64,000 bases of DNA from Pseudomonas sp. UYIF39 (GTDB lineage Bacteria > Pseudomonadota > Gammaproteobacteria > Pseudomonadales > Pseudomonadaceae). The notes beneath the pieces are model-generated. The model was not told the DNA's origin, did not search any database, and saw only the letters and a program-made list of their open reading frames with translations. Both the position numbers and the translations under genes were made by a program. Shown one piece after another: positions 1 to 7,799 of the stretch; position 1 is the first letter of the stretch, and every line of letters begins with the position of its first letter. Where the stretch lies: the NCBI RefSeq assembly GCF_029963765.1, contig NZ_JALBYU010000015.1, forward strand, positions 1 to 64,000. The letters are read 5' to 3'.

Positions 1-178
1 GGCAAAAACCGAAGAAAACCTTAAAACCGTGTCCGGGATCAGTTGACCACTACACTTCCTCGCATTCGACCTACGTTCAGAGGTAGGGCATTATCGGGAA
101 TCTAAATGGGGGGCATTAGACAACGACCAAAGAATGCTTGGAAGGCGCCAACGTCTCCTCCTGGCCAATAACTACCTG

Positions 179-394
179 TCAAAGGAGGTCCAATCCTTTC
201 AGTCGCGCAAGTCCCTGTTTGATATGGCCTGCGTTCTCGCCAATAGTGTCCAGCGCTCCGCGGACATTTTCGCCTACCTCGGTTAATCCCTGCTTCTCGG
301 CCTGGAGCGTTAACTCCATCACAGCGGCCTCAAGGGCCAACTGATTGTGGTAAATCCTTTCCAGCACATCCGACAGCGAATATTCACTTGGCAT
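179..394 (-). CDS. Small hypothetical protein (71 aa)
   Basis: No family is recognised. The predicted product is acidic, mostly helical and has no signal peptide or membrane segment; heptad-like spacing of Leu and Ile suggests a short coiled-coil or helical bundle. I chose the ATG at 394 because an AAGGAG lies about 8 bases upstream; an earlier in-frame ATG at 424 has no comparable ribosome binding site. It sits alone at the decayed outer end of the mobile region, so it may be island cargo. The existence of the gene is fairly well supported by its ribosome binding site and amino-acid composition; its function is unknown. Confidence 0.6.
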   Translation of the reverse strand: MPSEYSLSDVLERIYHNQLALEAAVMELTLQAEKQGLTEVGENVRGALDTIGENAGHIKQGLARLKGLDLL

Positions 395-664
395 AACGTC
401 GACTCCTTTCGAGGAAAAACACAAGCATAGTACCGGTCGTATTCCTGATGGGCGGTAACTGCGACTTGCTTAGAAGTTGCTACAAAGCGATGAGGTTGGG
501 GGGGGGTAGCCAGTCTGGCTAGGGGGAAGGGCGTGAGCTACGCCCAATCCATTATTGGCATAAATACTTGAGTGCAAGCGGCAGTTTCGGCCAGTAGCAG
601 AACTAGGCTGAGCATCCGTATATGGACTCCTCCTCGGAAAGTGAGCAGAAGCAGTTGAACACCT

Positions 665-719
665 GGGTCAGTTTTCAGTCGGCAGAACAGCCTTTACTGG
701 GGCAGTTTTCGGTCAGCGG
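665..719. repeat. Two imperfect direct repeats, possible IS21-type end
   Basis: Two copies of a GGNCAGTTTTCNGTC-like unit occur in tandem, at 665-683 and 699-719. Multiple terminal repeats with this GGTCAGTTTT flavour resemble, from memory, the ends of IS21-family elements in Pseudomonas. No istA or istB gene is present, so at most this is a solo end or scar. The similarity is a recollection, not an alignment. Confidence 0.35.
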
Positions 720-724
720 CAACA

Positions 725-874
725 GGGCAGTTGGAAATTCCCAGCCGCCAGGCTCTGGTGAAGTACGTCTTGCAGCGCTTCCAGATTGATCCGAAAAATC
801 TGAATCCTAAGACGGAAGCGCAGCAGATTGTAGTGGGCTATTTAAATGAGGTGAAGCCTTGGCTTTATGACTAA
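725..874 (+). pseudogene. 3' fragment of an unidentified gene
   Basis: The frame ending at TAA 872-874 encodes about 49 residues of plausible protein, with the segment LVKYVLQRFQ followed by a charged, helical tail ending in KPWLYD. There is no start codon with a ribosome binding site, and the frame runs upstream into the repeat-bearing segment at 665-719. This suggests the 3' end of a gene cut off by an insertion or deletion. I do not recognise the family. Confidence 0.35.
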
Positions 875-1321
875 ATTGGACGTCCACAAAGAAGCAAAGC
901 GTGGCTCTGCTTTGTTCATCCTACGTCCGCCCAAGCGCCGGTCCCTAGGTGTGCCAATCCGTTGTCCTTTGCTCGTCCATAGCAGCTTTGCATTCGCGCC
1001 GACACTCGAGAGTGTTGGGGGTTTCTCCGCTGATTTGACAAGAGGCCGTGCGGACCTGACAGGCGTGTTTGCGTAAGTGTTAAAAATCCCCCTCATTCGG
1101 TTGAATGCATTCGCTCAACTATGCAGCAGCGTTGAGATAGCGAGCTTTTACATGTCCTGGATGAGTAATCTGAGCGGTCAGATGGCTTGTGGATGTCCTA
1201 TGTTACGACGATGCAGAGCTATCCGGATCAATGGACAACCGGCTCATGGCGCAAGAGAGGAATCGCCAGATGCAGACGGGGCAGATGAAGAATATGCGTC
1301 CCGGACGTTGTGGACGCTGTC

Positions 1322-1486
1322 ATGGGACGCAGAGTCAAATTTAACAGTCTGGGGGTGGAGGGCAGTGATTCTGGTTTGAGCCAACAGGGTTTGCAGCTGC
1401 CTGAGACCATGATTTCAGCTCAAGCATTGATGGGTCAACTATGGGGCAAGCCACATTTCTTCAAGAAAGCTGCCGCGCCCACCTGA
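1322..1486 (+). pseudogene. Coding-like fragment (54 codons)
   Basis: An open frame from ATG 1322 to TGA 1486 has a normal residue mix, including GLSQQGLQLPETM and a C-terminal LWGKPHFFKK. No good ribosome binding site precedes the ATG, and the frame continues upstream of it to a stop near 1290. It could be the end of a broken gene or a chance frame. Family unknown. Confidence 0.25.
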
Positions 1487-1518
1487 CGCGACAATTTTCT
1501 TGTTAGCAGCTGAGCGCC

Positions 1519-2049
1519 TCAGGCATACAGCTCAAAGTATTCGTCCAGATACTCATCCAGTTTCTCGTCTACCTGAGCCATCAAATTGCGTGCCAGTGCA
1601 ATTTCTCGCTCCAGCGACTCAAGGTGCCTGGGGTCCATCTCGGGATGTTTACGTCGGAGTTTGAGTGGCACGGTGTCAAGCAGCGAAGCGATCTGCGATG
1701 CGACTTTGCTCAAGACGAATGTGGCAATCTCCACGGGTATCAATTGCTGCTGCATGACCTCGTTCTTTTTCTCCTGAGCGACGGCCTGCGCCTTCGTTAA
1801 CCTCACCTTCTCAATCATGAGGTGGTATTCGATCGAGGGGTCGATACCGTCCACAACCAGATGACCCGCTTCCGCTTTTACCTGGCCGCTGCTGAGACCT
1901 CTTAAGTAACGAAAGTACGCCTAGCGACAGTGCTGAAGATTTAAACCGCCATTGCCCCGCGAGGTGGGCAGGATACCGTCTGCAAGCAAGTAGCGAACTT
2001 GCCGATCGGTCAAGTCCAGGTGTTGGGCCAGCTCTTTTTGATTCGCCAT
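1519..2049 (-). pseudogene. Phage terminase small subunit (Nu1/DUF1441-like), in-frame amber stop
   Basis: Two open stretches in one frame, 2049-1924 and 1920-1519, are separated only by a TAG at 1921-1923. The first has an ATG preceded by GGAGG and encodes an N-terminal helix-turn-helix (ELAQHLDLTDRQVRYLL). The second encodes the helical remainder (IEKVRLTKAQAVAQ and an acidic C-terminus). Together they give about 176 residues with the layout of Nu1-type small terminase subunits, the DNA-recognition partner of the packaging ATPase. CAG to TAG is the simplest explanation of the stop. No large terminase subunit is found next to it. The family call rests on the HTH and architecture; the nonsense codon is read directly. 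Confidence 0.6.
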
Positions 2050-2360
2050 AACTACCTCCAATGCACATAAATAAAAGCGGAACCGGGCTTCGTCAAAAAA
2101 ACTCATACATCGTCCGACGTCGGGGTTCGAATTACCCCCAAAGGGGGGTGGGGGCCAGGAGTACCTTTTCACATTCGGAGTTCCGACTCCGACCGGGCTG
2201 GCCTCTGCGGCGTCTTGAGGCGTTCGATTCACCTCAGCGCTTTGGCCGTCCCTGCTCGGGAAGCACCGTGAGGTTCGGCGGCCAGATCATCGGCATCCAC
2301 CGTCAGACGTTGGCCTCAAAAGGTGTGATGAACGAAAGTGATGACCCCTCTCGTTGAACC
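2050..2360. other. 311-base gap between terminase remnant and integrase
   Basis: Open frames exist on both strands but none has a ribosome binding site or recognisable protein. A GC-rich inverted stretch (CCCCCAAAGGGGGG near 2133-2146) is the only clear structure. It follows the 3' end of the integrase and may once have held more phage genes. I see no duplicate of the tRNA-Leu 3' end here. Confidence 0.4.
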
Positions 2361-3674
2361 TCAAAACATCCTCCTCGGCAATGGATCCTGGGATTGACCG
2401 GGAGCCTTGTGCGCAGGGGCGTGCAGCACGGTTATCGAAGTCGCCTGTCCCGGTCCTGTCCGGGTATGCAGCGCCGCAAACCCTCGCTCGTCGAGCCATG
2501 CATGCCAGTCCTCCAACGCCTTGCGTTTCAGCGTGTCGGCGCTGGTGTGGATGTAGGTGGCGGTCAGGGTGTTCATCGCATGGTTGACCAGCATCTCGCC
2601 CACCAGGTAGTCCACGCCCAAGTCCATCCAGGCGGTACGGGCGACTTTGCGCAGGTCGTGGCTGGTCCAGTTGCCCTGACCCAAACGGACAAACACCTGG
2701 CTGGCCTTGCTCGCACTCAAGGGGTGTCGCGACTGGCCGGGAAACAGGTAGGCACCGACGTAGCCGCGGGCGGCCTGGTGCTCGCGGTAGCGCCGCAGCA
2801 ACGCACACACCTGATCGGTCAGGGGCAGGGTGAGTTCGCGCTTGGTCTTGGTGTCGTCGGCAGGGATGAACCAGTGGCGGCGGGTCAGGTCGATGTGCTT
2901 CCAGCGCGCCACCCGGGTTTCACCCAAACGGGTGCCATGGCACAGCATCATCAGCACCAGCATGCCTCCGACGGGGGATGTCGCGAACTCTGTGCTGAGG
3001 TTCGCCAAGACCTCTTCCAGGTCTTCCGCGCGCAAATGCGCCGGCTTGGGCTTGATCCGGGTCTGCACAAAATCGTTGAATTTCAAGCTGGCCATGGGAT
3101 TGATCGCGATCAGACCCAGTCGCGCGGCCTGGTGGAAGGCCACGGTCAATACGCCGTACACCGAGCGAACAAACGACAGGGCGTACTGTTCCTGCATCGG
3201 CCACAACAACAGCTGGTCGAGGGTGGCGCGGTCCAGGCCGGTCAACGGCAAGGCGTTCAGTCGGGGGTGTAATTGGCAGCGCACGGCCGACTTGGCGCTG
3301 GCTTTGCGTTTGGCCGATAAACCACGATCACGGGACATACGGTCCAGGTACCACGTCAGCAGATCACCGACCGTTTGCCAGCGGTTGACCGTCGAGCGTG
3401 CACCCGGCTCGGCAGCCCGTCGCAGCAGAATCGCCGGCAGTGTGGCCTGCATGGCCTTTGCATTGATATCCGGGTAGTTACCGGCCTTGCCCCATTTGTC
3501 GCCGACCACGACAAACCATGAGCCTTTGGCCCGATTGGTGGAGGCGTAGCGAAAGCGTAAGGCCGGGAAGCGCGGGTCGCGCAACTGCTGGACCTGGGTT
3601 GCCGCATATTTGCGAATCTCGACGTCAGTCACGAGCACGTGCAGCGTTTTGCTTGGTGCAGGTACGTTATTCAT
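2361..3674 (-). CDS. Tyrosine-type site-specific recombinase / phage integrase (437 aa)
   Basis: Predicted phage-type tyrosine integrase that cuts and rejoins attachment sites. The N-terminal half carries a core-binding segment, and the catalytic domain shows the Arg in HGTRLGETR (about residue 246), HDLRK (about 338) and the nucleophile region TATYIHTSAD (about 373). I chose the ATG at 3674, preceded by GGAG, over an upstream ATG at 3758; it overlaps the preceding gene by 8 bases, so the two are probably translated together. It is the last gene of a minus-strand cassette running from the AlpA-type regulator. It differs clearly from the second integrase at 7800, so two elements, or an element inside another, are likely. 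Confidence 0.85.
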   Translation of the reverse strand: MNNVPAPSKTLHVLVTDVEIRKYAATQVQQLRDPRFPALRFRYASTNRAKGSWFVVVGDKWGKAGNYPDINAKAMQATLPAILLRRAAEPGARSTVNRWQTVGDLLTWYLDRMSRDRGLSAKRKASAKSAVRCQLHPRLNALPLTGLDRATLDQLLLWPMQEQYALSFVRSVYGVLTVAFHQAARLGLIAINPMASLKFNDFVQTRIKPKPAHLRAEDLEEVLANLSTEFATSPVGGMLVLMMLCHGTRLGETRVARWKHIDLTRRHWFIPADDTKTKRELTLPLTDQVCALLRRYREHQAARGYVGAYLFPGQSRHPLSASKASQVFVRLGQGNWTSHDLRKVARTAWMDLGVDYLVGEMLVNHAMNTLTATYIHTSADTLKRKALEDWHAWLDERGFAALHTRTGPGQATSITVLHAPAHKAPGQSQDPLPRRMF

Positions 3675-4350
3675 GGGGGCGCTCCTGCTGCCGCAGCATG
3701 GCGTCGCGGATACGGCGCAATCGATCCCTGACGTCTGACGAGGGGGCACCAGGCTCACCGGTGATCAGACCGGCAATCGCTTGTGCATTTTCGGTCACCG
3801 GCGCACAGGCCAAACTGATCAGGGTTTGCTTGGCGGCGTCCGGAGATAACCGCTGCATCAGCACGGCCTGATCGATGGCCATGACCCGTCGTTGAGGGTC
3901 AAACCCCATCGACACTCGCCAGTCGGTGGGCTTGAGTTGCTGGCGGGCAGCACACACCAGGCGCTCATACGCCGAGATGAAGGCCATGCGCGCCCCGACC
4001 TTGTCGCCTTGGTGCAGAACTGGTTCAGCCACCGACATGGCCAGCAAAATTTCTTCGGTCATCACCACGGTGTCGAATTGGTCACTGGCGGCGAGCGCAA
4101 TGGACCAGGCTTCGTCCTTGCCCGGTCGGCCATCGGCCGCCTGGACCCGCTGCATGATCGCCGCCAAGGTCAGGCGCCCGGTGACCTCATGACGGCACGC
4201 GCGCAGGGCGGTGACCAGTTCGACCACCGGAAACCGGGCCAGATCATCGACCATCATTTTCGCGGCGCCGGGACTCAGGGTGGTGCCCATGGCTTCCGCC
4301 GTGACGCACAACGCGTCGACCAGTTGCGATTTTTCGTCAGAGGAAAGCAT
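3667..4350 (-). CDS. Hypothetical phage/island protein (227 aa)
   Basis: No function assigned. The product is soluble, helical and has no signal peptide. Conserved-looking segments include the N-terminal EKSQLVDALCVTAEAMG and a Lys/Arg-rich C-terminus (VRDRLRRIRDAMLRQQ). An AAGGAGGG ribosome binding site precedes the ATG at 4350. It overlaps the replication-type gene upstream by 14 bases and the integrase downstream by 8, so it belongs to the same transcript. Its position after a winged-helix initiator-like gene would suit a replication accessory protein such as a helicase loader, but that is inference from position only. Confidence 0.7.
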   Translation of the reverse strand: MLSSDEKSQLVDALCVTAEAMGTTLSPGAAKMMVDDLARFPVVELVTALRACRHEVTGRLTLAAIMQRVQAADGRPGKDEAWSIALAASDQFDTVVMTEEILLAMSVAEPVLHQGDKVGARMAFISAYERLVCAARQQLKPTDWRVSMGFDPQRRVMAIDQAVLMQRLSPDAAKQTLISLACAPVTENAQAIAGLITGEPGAPSSDVRDRLRRIRDAMLRQQERPHE

Positions 4351-5206
4351 TTTTCGAACCCTCCTTGCGGATCATGGCCTTGGCCTGTTCGGCGGTGTTC
4401 AGGTTGGCCTGGGTGTTCTCGATCTGCCGCGCCGTGACGGAATTGACCTGCGCGTTGGTCGCCCATTGCGTACGGAACGCTTCGGCCTTGGCCAGCAGCG
4501 CGCCGAAGGCATGGCATTCACGGATCAGATATGAATCGTTGATACCGACGAAATAGGCGGCTACTCCCGGTGCCTCGACTTTTCCCAGACGCTTGAGCAG
4601 GTCGTTGACTTGCGCGTTCACTTTTTGATTTCGAACGGGCTCGGTCTGGTAGCGGTCGAAATAGGCGGTCGAGTACGCCAGCCAGATATTTCGGCAGGCC
4701 TGTTTGCGATCCTCATCGTCCGGCTCCTTCTGGGTCTTCACGGAAACCTTTTCACCTGCCTCGCCGATGGACTGCCCGAACCGGGCCGGCAAAAAAGCTG
4801 GCGGTTCTGCTGACGGTTCCTTGTAGGTTCTATTACGGTTCTGGGTGCAGCTGCTGCGGGGGGGTGGTGCAGCTTGTGCGGGGGAGGGGTGCAGCTCCTG
4901 CGGGGTATATTTCACAGCATCTGCGGGGCGCGGTTGCTGCGGGGGTGCATAGGCTGCGGGGGTCAGGGTATAGAGCGTAGAGCGCCCCAGTCGCTCAGCC
5001 GTTGACAAAATCCCGGTGGAACACAGCCACCTGATGCTGCCCTGAACAGCCCGTTCTGACAGGCAGGTGCGCATGGCAATCTTGGGCACTGAGGGCCAGC
5101 AGACGCCTTCGTCATTGGCGTTGTCTGCCAGCGAGATCAACACGGCCTTTTGCGTCGCACTCATGTCCTGCAATGGCCAGCAGGCACTCATGATCATCGT
5201 GCTCAT
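4337..5206 (-). CDS. Winged-helix phage replication-type protein (289 aa)
   Basis: The N-terminus has a helix-turn-helix of the type found in plasmid and phage initiators (HTH_36-like): residues about 12-80 contain LQDMSATQKAVLISLAD, CWPSVPKIA and LSERAVQGSIRWL. A Pro/Gln-rich linker (residues about 85-130) follows, then a helical C-terminal part. I chose the ATG at 5206, which overlaps the upstream gene by 4 bases (ATGA), a sign of translational coupling. It may bind an origin within the element, as lambda O-type proteins do. The linker is coded by an unusual run of GC-rich repeats near 4840-4960. HTH is well supported, the replication role is inferred. Confidence 0.65.
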   Translation of the reverse strand: MSTMIMSACWPLQDMSATQKAVLISLADNANDEGVCWPSVPKIAMRTCLSERAVQGSIRWLCSTGILSTAERLGRSTLYTLTPAAYAPPQQPRPADAVKYTPQELHPSPAQAAPPPRSSCTQNRNRTYKEPSAEPPAFLPARFGQSIGEAGEKVSVKTQKEPDDEDRKQACRNIWLAYSTAYFDRYQTEPVRNQKVNAQVNDLLKRLGKVEAPGVAAYFVGINDSYLIRECHAFGALLAKAEAFRTQWATNAQVNSVTARQIENTQANLNTAEQAKAMIRKEGSKNAFL

Positions 5207-5997
5207 TGAAGGTCCTCCCGGTAGCTCCAGCGCTGCATCAGCGAGCCATCCCAAGTGGACTTCATCGGCAGCTTTTGCTCCAGGTACCACTCGTGGAGCC
5301 GTCTGGAGCCCGCCAGCAACAGCGTCAACGAATAGGTCAGGATTGGCTTCTGGCCAGGCCGAGCAATGCTGCGCACATCTTCGGCCAGATAGTTGTCGCG
5401 GGCACGACTTCGGGTCCGATATTTCGGCGCGCGATCAGGATCAGTTTCGGCGTTGTAAATCCAGTCGGCGTCCAGTAGGAAGTGATTGATTTTCTGACTG
5501 TTGACCCCGTTCAAGGTGCGACAGAACTGCACGGGCGTCAGCCCTACCTGGAAAGACGGCTCAGGGGTTTCAAGCCCCAGCCTGAGGTCTCTGTTCTCCA
5601 GCAGAAGTCTGGCGTTGTGTTCGTCGAGGTCGGCCGCTAGGCGCAACGCATCTGCGCGAGTCTGTGGGATGGGGAAAGCGGCCCGCTGTGCGAGTCGCAG
5701 TTCCAGTTCGCTCATGTGGTCAAACACGGCCGCCTGCAGCTCGTAGCTGTAGGACATCGCCATGAGGCAACACTCACGCTTGGGTAGGCGGTAGCATTTT
5801 TGTCGGCGGTTCATTGAGTCGAGATAGATGTGGGAAAATTTTCCCGCATCTTTTTTCAGAACCCTGGGGACTTTTTTAAGGAAGTCGTTGTGCCCCAAAG
5901 TGGGCGCACCTTCGGTTCGGCGGCTGTTGATGAAGTCGACCAGTTCCAGACTGATCATGGTGACCGCATCGCCACCCTTGGACGGCACGCTGGTCAT
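5203..5997 (-). CDS. Rha-family phage regulatory protein (264 aa)
   Basis: The N-terminal 90 residues match the Rha/antirepressor style: a segment with NSRRTEGAPTLGHNDFLKKV, then IYLDSMNRRQKCYRLPKREC and LMAMSYSYELQAAVFDHM, which is a typical DNA-binding module of phage regulators. The C-terminal part (about 150-264) looks like the KilA-C/ANT-type domain that often follows it (TPVQFCRTLNGVNSQKINHFL). Start taken at ATG 5997, with GAGGG upstream and overlapping the stop of a 40-residue ORF. The ATGA overlap with the next gene continues the operon. Its likely role is control of the element's lysogeny or replication decision. A later ATG at about 5961 is possible. Confidence 0.7.
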   Translation of the reverse strand: MTSVPSKGGDAVTMISLELVDFINSRRTEGAPTLGHNDFLKKVPRVLKKDAGKFSHIYLDSMNRRQKCYRLPKRECCLMAMSYSYELQAAVFDHMSELELRLAQRAAFPIPQTRADALRLAADLDEHNARLLLENRDLRLGLETPEPSFQVGLTPVQFCRTLNGVNSQKINHFLLDADWIYNAETDPDRAPKYRTRSRARDNYLAEDVRSIARPGQKPILTYSLTLLLAGSRRLHEWYLEQKLPMKSTWDGSLMQRWSYREDLQ

Positions 5998-6116
5998 TTG
6001 GCAGCCCTCGAGTATGTTTCCGACAAATCTGCCCAAGCACGATCCGGAATCGATTTTTCAAATTTCGGGCGAGCCTTCGGTGTCACCGCCATTGGGCAGT
6101 GTTGGAAAGTCATCAT
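5994..6116 (-). CDS. 40-residue protein coupled to the Rha-like gene
   Basis: A short open frame starts at ATG 6116 (a second ATG follows at once), has AAAAGGG about 9 bases upstream, and ends with a TGA that overlaps the ATG of the next gene. The product is basic and small, with the segment KARPKFEKSIPDRAW. Overlapping stop/start codons at both ends of the neighbouring genes argue that it is translated. Function unknown; possibilities are a small regulator or only a coupling peptide that delivers ribosomes to the Rha-like gene. Confidence 0.5.
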   Translation of the reverse strand: MMTFQHCPMAVTPKARPKFEKSIPDRAWADLSETYSRAAK

Positions 6117-6253
6117 GATTAAGCCCTTTTCTTAATGGGGCAGTGCCAATCGAAAAATGCTGGTGTTGCGACCGTGGATCTGGAGTGGGCGACTGGTGTT
6201 GTCGAGGCAGTTTCCAAGTTGCCGGTCATGTGTTGAGCGTCGAAGGGCGCGCA

Positions 6254-6538
6254 TCAGATTGATCCTCCAAGGTCCTGACTGGATGAGGGAGGAGGGTATT
6301 CCGGTAATTCGAAGTTTTTACCGGATGCTGATTTCGCCTCCAGGAAGCGGGCAGTTGCCATATATCTGTTATAGCGTGCGAGTCGGGCAGATAGCGATGC
6401 GTTGGCGTGAAGGGCGAGAATTGCCTTTGTGCGGTAGAGAGGGGCTTTGCTCGCAGTTAAGAACGAATGTTGGAGGCCCAGCCTGAAAAGTGGGCATGTC
6501 TGAAGCAAAAGGGTGCGAGAGATCGATTGATTAATCAT
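6254..6538 (-). CDS. Small hypothetical protein coupled to the AlpA-type gene (94 aa)
   Basis: The ATG at 6538 overlaps the TGA of the AlpA-type gene by one base (TGATG), a common coupling arrangement. The product has a central SARLARYNRYMATARFLEAK segment, typical of a helical small protein, and no signal peptide or membrane helix. I do not recognise the family. Between it and the 40-residue ORF (6117-6253) lies about 137 bases that probably hold a promoter, but no clear consensus was found. Existence is judged on coupling and composition only. Confidence 0.45.
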   Translation of the reverse strand: MINQSISRTLLLQTCPLFRLGLQHSFLTASKAPLYRTKAILALHANASLSARLARYNRYMATARFLEAKSASGKNFELPEYPPPSSSQDLGGSI

Positions 6539-6747
6539 CACGCCGCCTCGATGCGTGATTCGGCTATGCGCTCGGTCACCCACGAGTCAACCTCGGACTG
6601 CACCCAGGCCGAATGGCTTGGCGCCAGCTTCACTTGGGTCGGAAAAGTGCCGGTCTTGATTCGACGATATAACTCCGACTGGCTCAATGAAGTGATCGAT
6701 AGGACTTCTTTGATGCGGATAAAGCGGCGGGGTTCTTGAGTAGCCAT
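6538..6747 (-). CDS. AlpA-family transcriptional regulator (69 aa)
   Basis: A small MerR-like winged-helix DNA-binding protein. The segment FIRIKEVLSITSLSQSELYRRIKTGTFP is the recognition motif of AlpA/excisionase-type regulators, and SWVTERIAESR closes the domain. The ATG at 6747 has GGAGGTG upstream. In P4-type elements such proteins switch on integrase or replication genes and act as excision factors. It lies at the head of the minus-strand cassette that ends with the integrase at 2361, so it may control that transcript. The family call is secure; its targets are inferred. Confidence 0.8.
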   Translation of the reverse strand: MATQEPRRFIRIKEVLSITSLSQSELYRRIKTGTFPTQVKLAPSHSAWVQSEVDSWVTERIAESRIEAA

Positions 6748-6846
6748 TCCGAGCACCTCCTGAGGTTGGCTGGGCATGGCTACAATTAAACGCTTAACGG
6801 CGAATTTTTTCGTGGCAAGTTTCAGTGACCTAAATGTTACAGAAAA

Positions 6847-7701
6847 TTAGTGTTTGCTCTTTTTAAGGTCGGACATACGATCAGCTGCCTCTTTGGCGGC
6901 GAGGTTCTGAAGATCGGCTAAACGGTACATGTTCAGTTCGTCGAAGCACTTGATTGTGGACGTTATAAGGTTGCCCGCGTTGCGGTGACCACCAGCATGA
7001 ACGGCTTGAGCCATCACATCGGCAGAGATGGTGGCGCCCGTTTCCATTTTCCAGATTAGCAAATCCAGAAATGGTAAAAGCCCATAGCGTGCCCAATCTT
7101 TATATTTAGGTGCGTAACGGGTTTTTGTTACTGACGATTGGTCAGTTTGAGCTTTTGCATGTGAAAGCCAATCCTTGAAATCCGTTATCAATTGCGCTTT
7201 GGGCAGACGCAAATCTACTATGACACCAGCTAACGTTTCATCCATTCTCAGTAGGTAGTTGAGAAACAATGGAGGATCTACAGTCACAGAAGTATGGACG
7301 TTTTCTGATGTGATTTTAATCATCTCTGCAATCCATTTTTCTGGACCCGCAAAGTGATTCATGGAGCTTGCGTGCTCATACACATGTCTGAATGTCAGCG
7401 GAATGACACCGCGCTGTTCATCAGCAAGGAACTGCATATATCCATGAGGACCGAAAAAGTCAGGTATATCGGTATCTTCGACAGGGATTCCTCTCATATT
7501 TTTGATATCCCGAACAAATGCCGCGCTCGCGGCTTCGGCGAGGTCCCGATCCGCATGCTCGCGAGTTCTCAATGCTTGGAGCAGATAACACCTTTGTGAA
7601 AGAAGTCTGAACCACTCCATTGCGCCAATTTGGCTGACAGACAAATAGTTTTTGAGATCGAAAAACTCCGGCAGTTCTGCAAAGCGTATAAATTTGGCCA
7701 T
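6847..7701 (-). CDS. DUF6387-like protein (284 aa), island cargo
   Basis: The N-terminus (AKFIRFAELPEFFDL) and a helical body match what I remember of DUF6387 proteins, which occur beside integrases in Pseudomonas islands and have no known activity. No signal peptide, membrane helix, nuclease or ATPase motif is visible. Base composition is clearly lower in GC than the flanking core genes, in line with transfer. It stands alone between the AlpA-type gene and the P4-type integrase, a spot where satellites often carry defence or fitness genes. Start ATG 7701 with AGGA about 12 bases upstream. Role unknown; a defence function is speculation. Confidence 0.65.
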   Translation of the reverse strand: MAKFIRFAELPEFFDLKNYLSVSQIGAMEWFRLLSQRCYLLQALRTREHADRDLAEAASAAFVRDIKNMRGIPVEDTDIPDFFGPHGYMQFLADEQRGVIPLTFRHVYEHASSMNHFAGPEKWIAEMIKITSENVHTSVTVDPPLFLNYLLRMDETLAGVIVDLRLPKAQLITDFKDWLSHAKAQTDQSSVTKTRYAPKYKDWARYGLLPFLDLLIWKMETGATISADVMAQAVHAGGHRNAGNLITSTIKCFDELNMYRLADLQNLAAKEAADRMSDLKKSKH

Positions 7702-7799
7702 TATTATGCGTTCCTAATCACTCCCATATTGAATGGATCAGCCAACCATACGGATGGGACGTCCGCTTTTCACCGCGAGGGCGAGGCCAGCCAAAGCTG

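Larger units (their letters stand above)
425..1518. other. Gene-poor, degraded stretch
   Basis: About 1.1 kb without a convincing intact gene. It contains two similar repeats near 665-719, a coding-like tail ending at 874, a region at 875-1076 open on both strands that looks like non-coding or dispersed repetitive DNA, and a coding-like fragment at 1322-1486. Base composition drifts and a G-run occurs near 498-507. I read it as the eroded edge of a mobile element. Confidence 0.5.

Noticed and set aside
842..1096. Overlapping frames on both strands at 842-1096
   Set aside because: Arg-rich, no ribosome binding site; looks like dispersed non-coding or repetitive Pseudomonas DNA.
2061..2357. 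98-codon frame on the plus strand
   Set aside because: No ribosome binding site, composition unlike real proteins, opposed to the terminase remnant.
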